Source: Plantago major (lineage: Eukaryota > Streptophyta > Magnoliopsida > Lamiales > Plantaginaceae). Taken from it: a stretch of 64,000 bases of DNA. Within the stretch, counting starts at the first letter, position 1, and the number at the start of each line of letters is the position of its first letter. The position numbers and the translations under genes were made by a program. Positions 54,229 to 64,000 of the stretch are shown here, piece by piece. Location of the stretch: the NCBI GenBank assembly GCA_026545765.1, contig JAIFAC010000008.1:457501-521500 (forward strand), given 5' to 3'. The notes below the pieces were generated by a model. The model did no database searches and was not told where the DNA came from. It worked only from the letters and a program-made list of their open reading frames with translations.

Positions 54229-55510
54229 TATAATATAGGATACTCGCACTACACCAGTCCGTTCTACAAGCTACCTCATTTTACAAACTAATTACAAACA
54301 AACTAAGATAAGAATGGAGTTTACAAAGAGCAGTGGGAAAATAAAGTCATATTCTAAACAGAAATAATAGATGCTATTTTCTTCTTATATTGGAGTCGTA
54401 TTATGTCTTTATTTAAACAAAAAAGTGGGCGGTCTACTCCTGAGTATTCTTTATCTTTGGAGCTTTTAGTTTATTAGGGCTAAGGACTCTGTACACTTAA
54501 CAAGTACAAGACGTAATGTGCTGACGTTGTGCATGCAAGAGAAACGTATTTCAGTAGGAGCTCAGAGACACCGTTTACTTCTCTTTTTTATTAGTCCCAA
54601 ACTATTTATTTCACGCTGTAATCTGTAATAGCGGATCTTTTGGATTTAACTATTTTTCGGGCTCAACGACTCTTCTATTTTCAAAAATAACTGCCTATAA
54701 TTCTAAATAAATAGAAACGAAACTCTAAAGTAAAAAAGTAGACTTCCTTATTTTTACAACACTTCTTCTATAGTGTATGATCTATAATATGAATGAAAGG
54801 ATGATAAGATAAATACAATTTAATATTTAATAGAGGGAGAAAGAATTTCTGCCAATCTTTTTTTCTATTTTTTACGAACTAGGAAAGCATTGATTATACC
54901 AATCAAGTAACAGGCCAAACAAAAGTACAGCAAGAAGAACAACCTATTTTAATTGCATTTTTTATTTTATTCGGCTCTAAGAATCTACTCGATAATAACT
55001 CCCAATAGTACTTAAGAACTAACTGTTATACCCTCTAAAATACTTGTTTTATACATAATTTTATACTACGAACTACGTAAATAAAGAATATAATATTTAC
55101 TTGCTCTTGCGACTCACTCGGTCAGGGTAAAGGAGATGGAGTAGTTTTTCCAAGATTTACTACTAGGATTGATTGCCTAGTTATATATATTATAATCTAT
55201 CTTCATAATCAATTAATCAATGAATTTCATGCATACAAATTGTAGTTTATTCGGTTGGCATCAGTCTCTAGTTTTCATATAGCAGCATAGAATTGACACT
55301 GTTTTTTTACTCAGTTTATATATAAAATTTTTTTGCCTTTATTAACGATATATGATAATATTATGATAGATATATCAAAGAAAGAAGAGTTTACTTTGCA
55401 CCTAGTATAAGTATATAAGAATGAATAATAGGAAAAGTATTCTAATACCACTTTTATTATAGCTTAAGCTTACAGGGAAACCCTTGACGAAGAATAAAAC
55501 TACTATACTA

Positions 55511-55528
55511 GAGCTAAAAGAGCTAAAA
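55511..55528. repeat. Exact tandem duplication, 9-base unit x2
   Basis: GAGCTAAAA occurs twice back to back, just outside the class A block. Confidence 0.8.
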
Positions 55529-56418
55529 CAAAAGATCCATGTATGTATTAATGTTAAATTGTATTAAGAGAAAGAAAAAAAAAGAGGATAAGTAAATAAA
55601 AAGTAGTAAATAATGTTTGCTCTATCCTGAAAATAGATATAATAGAGGTAGTATCCTTGCTTGCGATTCAAGGCCTTTTAGTAGTAGTGTTGTTTTGTAC
55701 TAAACTTTTATTTGGAAGGAACACTACTAGAACTATTAGATAATCTATAAGGAAATGAAAGGCAACAAGCTACTCTCTAGTTCAAGGCGTATCTTCTCTT
55801 TCAATGAATACATTGTATACCAAGTTTTTTACACTTTTACAGGTGTTTACTTAAGAGGGACTAATGAAAATATAGCTCTATGCATTTGCCTTTACAGAAT
55901 AGAGAATGACTTAGTAGCTTATACTTTAGGGTTACTTAATCTTTTGCCAAGAAGATATTCCATTACTATTAAATACATTCACTTCACATAATATAGGGAA
56001 CTAATGCGCATTCCTAGCAGGCACTTATCTCTTTCTAATTACTAGACAGACAAGGCAAGTACACTAACTTTGTATATCTAAAATATTTGTTGTATAATGT
56101 TACCTCCTACATATGATTTCTTAAAAGTGTTTTTAAAGACGTATTTTTTATAAGCAAACTAGCCCTGTACTACCTACTGAGTATGCTAATTATACAAGAA
56201 CTGATGAAAGAATTAATTATATTAGAGTTACCTTATAAGCTCTATAGTCTATAGTATAAATAAGTGCATGGTTATAAAGAAGATATAATAATAATAAGCT
56301 TAGTAAGTGAAAGTCTGCTTCCTATTTATGTACAAATCTAGTATTAGATTCATTCCTGTTAGTTCTTATTATATCAATTATTTATCTAGTAAAAGCGAGT
56401 ACATGCCACATAGATTAT

Positions 56419-56442
56419 TATACACACTTATATACACACTTA
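56419..56442. repeat. Exact tandem duplication, 12-base unit x2
   Basis: TATACACACTTA occurs twice back to back without mismatch. Confidence 0.9.
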
Positions 56443-56609
56443 GGGATTTATCTACTAGAGTATTACCAAGATAAGAGATGCCATTTAGTAAGTAGTTATA
56501 GTTATATTAATTAAGTGTTAGGTAAAAGGTAAGAGCTATTGCAACAATATAGTAAAGTACTTAAGAGAAAAATAAGGAGTCATAGAATCTCACTCTCTAA
56601 GAAAAGTTC

Positions 56610-56637
56610 AATTATATTGTAGAAATTATATTGTAGA
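56610..56637. repeat. Exact tandem duplication, 14-base unit x2
   Basis: AATTATATTGTAGA occurs twice back to back without mismatch. Confidence 0.9.
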
Positions 56638-56736
56638 GTATAAAAGGTAAACATAGCTCTCCTTTGATTAAAGAATCCAAACAAACATAACTAGCACACG
56701 AAGAAACAAGTAATCACCTAATAATAAGACTATTTC

Positions 56737-56760
56737 TATGTAGTAAATTATGTAGTAAAT
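56737..56760. repeat. Exact tandem duplication, 12-base unit x2
   Basis: TATGTAGTAAAT occurs twice back to back without mismatch. Confidence 0.9.
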
Positions 56761-57573
56761 AATTAATTATTCCTCTTTATTAGCAAGACTCTCTTCCTAT
56801 TATTTATTCCTTCCTTAAGTGAAAGGGTAGTCCAAGTAATTTCTAAGATACACTAAATATACACCCTTCTTTTAAACTATACCTAGAGCTAGAGAATAAA
56901 ATGCAAGTTATAGGTAATTGCTGTCTTAGTGCTTTAGTAACTCTAACTCTAGTAAGTCTGGTAGCTTAGTCAGTTAAAAGATATTTATATACTTTTACTT
57001 TTTTTTTTACTTTTACTTTAAGGTAAGGGAATTATGCCTTTATAAATAGAAATAGTAAATCAAAGATGGTTGCACTCACATCTACTATCAAGTATACAAG
57101 TACTCTAAGAAAGTAATCTTATGTTTCTAGCTACAAGTCCTTTTTGCTCTTTGAAATCTCTAGGCTTCTATAATCTAATACTGGTGCATGTAAAATAAAA
57201 GGGAAAACTCTACATAGTGAGATATAAGCTATTACTAGAGGGCTATAAGATTTACTCTATTATTCAAGCTCTTTCCTACTAGCAAGTATAATCATGGCAT
57301 GTTTACTTACTCAAAGCCTTAGTTATTCAATCTAAGTACCCCTGTATTACAAATTATTTAAAGGAATCTTATAACTTATGAAAGCCAGTCTTACACCTTC
57401 TTACTCTACTAAGTGTTAGTAATAGGTTCTTTCTTGGAGAATACTTTGCTAAGAGGAACTACCTTTTTAATCCTTTAGTATTTAGTATAAGACTTGAAAG
57501 GTAACTTAACAATTTATAAAGGGAAGGCTTAGACATAAAACCAGTTATAGTATATACCTTAATCATTCTGCAC

Positions 57574-57598
57574 TTACTCTTTATTACTCTTTATTACT
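57574..57598. repeat. Tandem repeat, 10-base unit x2.5
   Basis: TTACTCTTTA occurs twice without mismatch, then its first five bases again. Confidence 0.9.
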
Positions 57599-58092
57599 AG
57601 AGTAAGCTAACCCTAGGATCTTACATTTACTAACTTGCCATATAATAGCTAATTAACTGTATACACTGTGCCCCAGTAATAGGTCTCTTTAATTTTCTAT
57701 TAACAATATATTTCAAAAGGTGCCTTTAAGACGAGCTAAGATAGAATATGAGTCTCATGCTTTACGTAGTACTTTCTCTTTACTTTTTACTAGTGAGTTA
57801 TCTTGGAAATACTTAACATGAAAGGGTGCCTATATTCAAAGATGCTTATCTACAAACAGGGTCTTATTAAAATATAGTTACTGTACTAGCTTGTTACTAG
57901 CTACTGGTAGGTTCATTAGAGTGTTATGTCTTCCATCTGCACACTTCATTTTAGTTATAGGTTTACTCCTTCAATTATAAACTAACTTAATTAGAAGTAG
58001 GAAGTACTACAACACTATCTTTCTTAACTCTAAACATGTACTTCTCATGTCAGTAAGGTGATTTCCTATTATTTCATTAAAAAAAAGTTATT

Positions 58093-58110
58093 TACTATAA
58101 ATACTATAAA
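58093..58110. repeat. Exact tandem duplication, 9-base unit x2
   Basis: TACTATAAA occurs twice back to back. Confidence 0.85.
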
Positions 58111-58153
58111 GGTCTATATAAATATTTACTTCTAGCTCTTTTACATATTATGT

Positions 58154-58173
58154 ATTTATAGTAATTTATAGTA
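58154..58173. repeat. Exact tandem duplication, 10-base unit x2
   Basis: ATTTATAGTA occurs twice back to back, only 44 bases after the previous duplication. Confidence 0.85.
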
Positions 58174-58524
58174 TTTCATTTATTTTAGAACTAGTACACC
58201 TTTATTATAGTGAAGAGTACCTATGTATAAGAGTTTTCTTAAATACTTGCCAAAGTACACAGACCTAATAAAGAGCTTAACTTATGGGAACTAGTGTTTA
58301 GTATGCTTCTTAATTTAGGAATTATTCTAGTATACCAAGAGCACAAGACTCAGTGTAGTTTTTCCTTCTAGTTTAAACTTCAACTATACCATAAAGCATT
58401 ACTAGAAGAGGGCCTTACACACCTAAGTCTTTACCTAAAGAAGTTCATTCTGTAGTTAATTACTCTATTAAGATATGCCACTAGCTCTACTAACTTGCTA
58501 TAATAAAATAAAGTTAATAAAGTC

Positions 58525-58551
58525 TATAATTAGAATAATATAATTAGAATA
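58525..58551. repeat. Short direct repeat, 13 bases with 1-base gap
   Basis: TATAATTAGAATA occurs at 58525-58537 and again at 58539-58551. Confidence 0.85.
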
Positions 58552-58632
58552 AATAAGAGATAACTACCTTAAGCTTGATTACTTTATACTAACTTGTTCT
58601 ACTAATCTAATTGGACTTGATTAAGTAATTGC

Positions 58633-58652
58633 TTTATAACTATTTATAACTA
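58633..58652. repeat. Exact tandem duplication, 10-base unit x2
   Basis: TTTATAACTA occurs twice back to back. Confidence 0.85.
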
Positions 58653-58721
58653 TAAGATCTTTATGGTACAAGAAGGCAATGTTTATTTCTTGCCCTATTA
58701 TTGTTAGTACTAGAAAACTAG

Positions 58722-58747
58722 TACCTATTATATGTACCTATTATATG
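58722..58747. repeat. Exact tandem duplication, 13-base unit x2
   Basis: TACCTATTATATG occurs twice back to back without mismatch. Confidence 0.9.
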
Positions 58748-58904
58748 TGAGCTTTAACTCTTTGCCTTATATTTTCTTTTTATACAAGATAACTGAACAC
58801 TGTGTAGTTGCTTAACACTCTTCGTTAAAGATATTAGTCTAGTTAGAGTTCATTACCTTAGGCATCCTTAATTATAAAAGACTAGTAGTTGAATAAGATC
58901 TGTT

Positions 58905-58922
58905 ACTATATAAACTATATAA
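58905..58922. repeat. Exact tandem duplication, 9-base unit x2
   Basis: ACTATATAA occurs twice back to back. Confidence 0.8.
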
Positions 58923-59018
58923 AGCAGGAGTTTACTAGTGATTTAATAAGTCTTTCTAAGTAATAGTTAAGCTCACATGACTAAAGAGTATAAGTATTTA
59001 TTTTCTAACTTAACTAAC

Positions 59019-59036
59019 TTTGTCTTCTTTGTCTTC
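59019..59036. repeat. Exact tandem duplication, 9-base unit x2
   Basis: TTTGTCTTC occurs twice back to back. The unit mixes all bases but A, so slippage in an A/T run does not explain it. Confidence 0.85.
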
Positions 59037-59139
59037 AAAGAAAGAATTATACGAGATTGAGTGTGTAACTATTCCCTTCCCTTTTGCTTTATTTGAAAGA
59101 TAGTTTAAGGGCTTTCTCAAGTTATTACATAAAGTTTGT

Positions 59140-59159
59140 AAACAATATTAAACAATATA
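59140..59159. repeat. Near-exact tandem duplication, 10-base unit x2
   Basis: AAACAATATT is followed at once by AAACAATATA. Confidence 0.8.
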
Positions 59160-59517
59160 TAGTAGTGTGAGTAAGGGAAGTAAGAGACCTATAATATCTA
59201 CTAGTAATAACTATGTACACATACAAAACTAAGTACAAGAAGTTTATTTAACCAAGATATCTATTACCAAAAAAAAGATGAGTAGACTACTAAAGTTGCT
59301 TTTACTTAATCTTAATCTCCAGTATTTGCTAAATCTACGTGAGTATGATAAGGGCTCTATTAAATAGTGAGTTGGTAGCTTAATCCTCTTTACAAAATAA
59401 TAGGATCTTACTTAGCTAACCAAAAGGCATATACCTGTTATATGTTATATAATAAGTTACTAGAGCACCTTAGTTTCTTCTTGTATTCAACCCTATTTCT
59501 AGCGCTATGAAGTATTC

Positions 59518-59554
59518 TTGACTTAAGTTGACTTAAGTGATTTTAAGTGATTTA
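59518..59554. repeat. Two adjoining 10-base tandem duplications
   Basis: TTGACTTAAG occurs twice at 59518-59537. Its end overlaps a second pair, TTAAGTGATT x2, at 59533-59552. The result is a run of about 10-base period in which the right half differs from the left. Confidence 0.85.
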
Positions 59555-59583
59555 ACTATAACTAGAGATCTTATACTAATGTA

Positions 59584-59601
59584 TTTACTTACTTTACTTA
59601 C
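59584..59601. repeat. Exact tandem duplication, 9-base unit x2
   Basis: TTTACTTAC occurs twice back to back. Confidence 0.8.
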
Positions 59602-60027
59602 TAAAGCTGTATGTCTGCGTTTACTGTGACTGACTTCTTATACTTTATGTTTCAGTGTATTCTTCCTTACAAATTATTTCTAAAAAGATAGGCTTTTGCT
59701 TTCATATAGAGAAGCCTCTACTATACACTAGATTAATTACTAACCCTTAAGCTAGCTAAAACAGGAGTATACACTTCTTACAGGTTTAGTAAGGCCTTCC
59801 TAGATCTTAACCCAGCACTAGAAAGAGATTTATTGCCAGTTTATTATAGATTATTAGAGAGTCTTGGTTAATTTTTAAGTTATTTAATAAAATCTTAGAG
59901 AGTAAAGAAGTACTCTTACCTAGTCATAAAGAGGGTTGCTTATATAGCACTAAAGACAGATATTACAGTTAACCCAGTATAAATTCTTTCCTGTTTAAAC
60001 AAAGATAGTCTTTTACTAAGCTACTAA

Positions 60028-60059
60028 CACCTAAATAATATAGCACCTAAATAATATAG
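60028..60059. repeat. Exact tandem duplication, 16-base unit x2
   Basis: CACCTAAATAATATAG occurs twice back to back without mismatch. Confidence 0.92.
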
Positions 60060-62170
60060 GCCTATGAGCTAAGCTTGACTACTGATTAAAATAAGAGTTA
60101 GAAATATCAGTTATACACCTAGCCTTTTAGTATAAGTAAGAGCTGTACCTAACAAGACCCTTTAAGCCTAGAAAATTTATATAATAAAACAGTAACAAGT
60201 GCGTACTCTTATCTAAGCAAAGGGATTATTCAAGAAGTGAAGTACCAATAACTCAGTTTTTATAGGACATTTATAAAGAAAAAAGCTATCTAGTTATTGA
60301 ATATAAAGGACACTAAGTTAAGCTAGGTCTAGTAAAACACTTACATCTCTTCCTTCATAAAGTTTTTAAGTTTTCTTAAGTAAAGTATCTCATTACAAAG
60401 GTGGTAGTGTTCAATCTCTTAGCCCTGTATGTATTACCTAGTTCTAAAATATGTACTAAATATAGAAATACTACTACAGTGAATTCTTAAAAAAGCAATA
60501 ATTGACATATCTCTAGAGCAGGCAAAGAAGTATACTTTCCTAACAATATATAACAAGGAAATACTCTAGCGTAAGACTTAAGCATTATATAATCTTTATT
60601 TCCTTTTTTTACAAGAAACTTTTCTAAGGAATTCGTAAAAAATTTCACAGTTAAGGGTTATTCTTTAGCTGCGCCTTGTACCGATTCAAGTACATTTCAT
60701 GTTTTTTTTTATTTTTAGCTTACAAATAAAATAGTGTCTTAGAAATAAGATATCGCTCAAACAAGCGCCTCTTCTAACTTTTTTATTTATCTCTTAACGC
60801 TTAACTCTGAGAATTAGATAAGGGTAATCTTTTTTAGTATCGTTTAAAATGTTCCTGCCTTATGATATGACGAATTCTTTTCATTTATGACATCTTGCTT
60901 TGAAATCCCGTAGACGACTTCGTACTTGTACTTTTTTTATTCTCTATTCATGAATCTTTATTTTTACTAGAATTCTATGAATTGTGAATGCCCATACAAG
61001 CCAAACAGTAATACTACTTTAGACTTATGCTTTCTTTGTATTTCCTAGAAAAAAGAAAGAAAGGTAGTCCAGGGAAGAAGGAAGATTATTATGTAATTTG
61101 CCACATACATCTATGAAATAGATTCTATTTTTTTATTTCAGAGAACTTTATCCTCGACAATTTTTCTTCAGTACTTCTGGAAACATGAATATATACAGAT
61201 TGAATATGGAAGTACCAAAAATTCAATTAGACTAGAAAGAGTAGATTCGTTTTAAAAGTCATAATTAAAATTAAGAAGAAATTTTTGTAGAAAAGATAAA
61301 ATAGGATAATCTTAAATATTTCTACATATCAACTTAAAAACAATTAACAAAGATTACTGTTTTTTACTACATATTTCTCTCTCTATAAACCCACTTAAAG
61401 AGTCGTGCGTTTCCTAAATCTAAGATTCCCCTGATAGTCGTATTTACTCATGCAGTCATCTCCTAGTCGTTTACTTTTGTAGGGTAATCTAAAAAGCATA
61501 TAGTTAGGAATAAGGAATATACAACGAATTTCTTCGTACAAAGTAAAAACGTCTTTATTGGTATTGATTGATTATGTAAATAGATCTGCATTTCTAATTG
61601 AATGATCTTAGGTATCTCTAAGAACAAAAACTCTAAAAAGGAGGTACAGCGTGGAAATCCTGCACGGATCTATTTTTTTTTATCTTATTATTACTTGTAA
61701 ATGTTTCTAGATAGCCTGTGTACTTCTATTGCGAGATATCTCACTTCCTTTCCACCAACCTCTATATCAAAAAACGAGGAAAAACTATACAAGATATATC
61801 TATATATTATTATTAAGGAAACATACTATAAAGTGGAAGACATAGTTCTTATATAGATAAAGACTATGAAACAACCGAAAAAAGATAGTTGGAATATTAA
61901 CGAATATCTGATACAAGACGTATACTAAGATAATTTCTACTAATTACTAAATTACTATAACTTAGCTGCTGCGAAGACTTCATATATTATCTGTAATTTT
62001 CTTCTTGTTCTTTCTAGAGACTCTTTTGGATAACTTCTTATAGTAAAGGGTTTACTAATAAACATACAATACAAGTTATACTACAATACAACATGTTACG
62101 TCAAATTCATTCATATTCATTCCAATAATTAGCTATCTCTCATATCTGCCATTTACTACCATCTCACAGA

Positions 62171-62190
62171 AGTTATAAAAAGTTATAAAA
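62171..62190. repeat. Exact tandem duplication, 10-base unit x2
   Basis: AGTTATAAAA occurs twice back to back and is followed by AGTT again, about 200 bases left of the GC-rich island. Confidence 0.85.
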
Positions 62191-62395
62191 AGTTTAAGGT
62201 TCTTTATGAGCAATCTGGCGTGGACTTATTTTTAAATTGCTTTAATGCCTATAGAATTGAGTTCTATAATATAAGTTGGTAGGTTTTGGTATTCTATTAG
62301 AGTTTTCAACTACGTATATTTGATTTATATTATTAATTTATTGAGACATATGACTGGAATATTTTAATTTGAATACTTCTTACATTTCTTACAAC

Positions 62396-62715
62396 AGTGT
62401 AGACACCAGTACCGGCGTTCATTGTGACACGTACCCACTCTGCTTTGATGCCCACCCATAGTGTTGGAGGCAGGTTGGTTGTACCCGAAAAGACCTCTAA
62501 TTAGGATTCCATATTTCCCTTGCATGCAAGTGTGAGCGGGCCACTACCATCACATGCAACCTTGCGTTCAAGCTATTATAGATAGCAGAAGGTGGCACTC
62601 TGACTCGAGATAGGCTGTCTAGACCAGTTTAAGTATCATGTCGGTTAATAGCAATAATGTGGGAGAAGATTAGTCCAAAGATAGAGAGGCGTAGGCTGAA
62701 AGGAAAGATGTTGGT
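62396..62715. other. Isolated GC-richer island, identity unknown
   Basis: About 320 bases with close to 50% G+C, many CpG and normal TpG/CpA, in a window near 30% G+C. The change at both edges is abrupt. All three minus-strand frames are open over roughly 50-60 codons in the left part. The longest ATG-started one (62364-62525, minus, 53 codons) ends in a cysteine-rich stretch containing RRYWCLHCCKKCKK. I see no tRNA, 5S or splice structure. It could be a recent insertion, a surviving gene or transposon fragment, or a small functional RNA. Confidence 0.6.
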
Positions 62716-64000
62716 TGTGTAGTAATATTCTTTTTATTTTTACTAACAGATTCTTTTTTATAGGATTAGGAATTCTTAGAACTAAAACAAACTAAAATAA
62801 AAAAAGGGGAAAGTAGTAAATCTAGCAGAACGGAAATAGACCTATAAAATTAGAAATATTGCAAATAATTCGGCACAAACAAAAGAAAGACTTCCTGTGG
62901 AATGCGAGAATCTTGGGTTTTCTTTCATTAACATATAATGCAAGTTAATCGATGGAAATAAAGAACAATCGTGAAATATGAGACATTAATAAATTAGAAA
63001 GAAGTTATAGCCTAAAGTTCTCCTCATCAGTTACTCTTTTTCCAAATTAGGATAAAAACTTTATTTCTGTTTTGCATTACAAAATATGTCTACTTCTTTT
63101 ACGTATTCGATGGATCTTTATTTTTTTTATTTTTTAGGAATAGAAAGGCCAAGCATGATCTAAGTAATAGAAGTCTTTTTTTTTTTGAATTTGGTACTTT
63201 GCAAAACCTGATTGTAATTGTAGTAATGTATATTTCTTCTTTATTTTTTAGTAGTAGTTATAGGTAGTAGAAAAAAGGGACGTCGTAGATAAATAATAAA
63301 ATAAGGATAAAGAACAGGTGCCTCGGTCAATAACATGTTCTATGAAAACTAGAAAGCGTAGTAGGAGTTGTGTTACATATGCAAAAAATAGAAAAAATTT
63401 TTAGAGGAACCTAAGAAGAAAATCTTTGCGCGAGGAATAGGAACGAAGAATCACTCAGTTGTCTCAATGATTCCGTTGCATAATTTTACTTTACACCAAG
63501 GCAATTATCTTCTATTTTTTACTAACCCAATAAAGGCTTTTATCTCTTCTGTAAAAGATATTTCTTTCTTTTTAGAACTTTGTTTTCTCTTATTAATTAC
63601 GCATAACAGCGGGTCACCCATGACTATAATTGAGTTTCAATTTTTAGGCTCCAAGGAGATTATTAGAATAGAAAATAAGGGAGGTAGTTGTATACTAACA
63701 CATTTTACTTTCATAAATTCAAAGTTCTAAAAAAAATAATGATGACATGTCATTTCCTCCATTTGATTTTGCTATTTGTAGAGATGTTTCACGTTTTACC
63801 TCTTCTTTTTTTCCAGCAAGCAGTAATAATAATGCAAGTATGCAAGTAAAAGAATAAGTAATTCCACTAAGAGTTCTTTTCAACACTTTATACTTCTTCG
63901 ACTACGACTTTAATTAAGGTAAAACCCTCCCTCTCCTCTGCCCTCATATATCAAGTTTCTATTCTAGAAGGACACAATTTAGACGGCAAAAGCTAAAAAG

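Larger units (their letters stand above)
44420..55620. other. Longest class B block, gene-free
   Basis: This is 11 kb with more CpA/TpG, CpG near two thirds of expectation in a sampled 600 bases (10 in 47041-47640), many poly-A/poly-T runs and fewer TpA. Open frames are short. The most protein-like are 45248-45463 (plus, 71 codons, ATG, Lys/Arg-rich) and 50677-50859 (plus, 60 codons, GTG start only). None has a domain I know. It includes (TA)n arrays and several exact short duplications. Confidence 0.5.
55640..60590. repeat. Class A block: extreme RIP-like decay, no gene
   Basis: This is the most strongly biased stretch. In 56041-56640 I count 2 CpG, where about 12 would be expected at 28% G+C. 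In sampled lines TpA reaches 9-13 per 60 bases, against 3-4 in class B. The only listed open frame (55755-55991, plus, 78 codons, ATG) has no motif. The block is about 5 kb with fairly sharp edges, compatible with one mutated element or several. It carries the densest set of exact short duplications. Confidence 0.55.
60600..64000. other. Class B block holding the GC-rich island; no gene
   Basis: CpG and long T runs return near 60.6 kb. Apart from the island at about 62.40-62.71 kb I recognise nothing. An ATG-started frame of 87 codons (63467-63730, plus) is mixed in residue use but has no motif or homolog I can name. An exact 8-base duplication, TGCAAGTA, lies near 63833-63848. Confidence 0.45.

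Noticed and set aside
56953-56978. GTCTGGTAGCTTAGTCAGTT resembling a tRNA D-arm (A-box)
   Set aside because: No anticodon arm or B-box follows; the DNA turns into a T-rich tract. A weaker echo at about 59365 does not add support.
1-64000. CRISPR array or prokaryotic operon
   Set aside because: There are no regularly spaced direct repeats with unique spacers, no chains of same-strand genes and no ribosome-binding patterns. The duplications found are immediate pairs without spacers.
1-64000. Organelle or Plasmodium-like coding DNA
   Set aside because: AT content would allow it, but there are no long frames, rRNA or tRNA genes. The TpA/CpG mosaic is better explained by RIP-like decay.

Overview
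The window is 64 kb of very AT-rich DNA (roughly 70% A+T by eye) in which I can defend no protein-coding gene, tRNA, rRNA or CRISPR array. The longest stop-free stretches are about 100 codons. The longest of all, at 38554-38859, opens with TTG and has no ATG. The longest that starts with ATG is 92 codons (22827-23105, minus) and is a run of Leu/Ile/Tyr/Phe such as AT-rich DNA gives by chance. The picture fits an AT-rich heterochromatic block of a filamentous ascomycete: an AT isochore, subtelomere or regional centromere built of repeats decayed by RIP-like C-to-T mutation and loss of methylated cytosine. I cannot name the species.

The DNA is a mosaic of two compositional classes. Class A is rich in TpA, poor in TpG/CpA and almost without CpG; its remaining C and G sit mostly in CpT/ApG. 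It makes up about 7.06-9.66, 12.24-14.81, 18.24-29.56, 31.76-33.99, 36.5-44.4 and 55.64-60.59 kb. Class B is equally gene-free, but has fewer TpA, more CpA/TpG and CpG nearer expectation, with more homopolymer runs. It makes up about 1-7.05, 9.66-12.24, 14.81-18.24, 29.57-31.76, 33.99-36.5, 44.42-55.62 and 60.6-64.0 kb. Boundaries were judged by eye and may be off by 100-300 bases. Smaller CpG-bearing inserts lie inside class A near 22.06-22.47 and 40.83-41.43 kb. One island of nearly balanced composition (about 62.40-62.71 kb) stands out from everything else.

Old repeat relationships can still be seen. There is a diverged direct duplication at about 5.49-5.83 and 6.32-6.69 kb. Related segments occur at about 4.10 and 19.78 kb; at about 20.02, 23.32 and 29.30 kb; and at about 23.43 and 27.70 kb. 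I could not assign them to a transposon family.

The most unusual signal is a large number of exact, immediately adjacent duplications of 9-22 bases. I found more than 30 by eye, in both classes, with a dense cluster at 56.4-60.1 kb. Because both copies are identical inside heavily decayed sequence, they probably arose after most of the decay. No working gene system was found.
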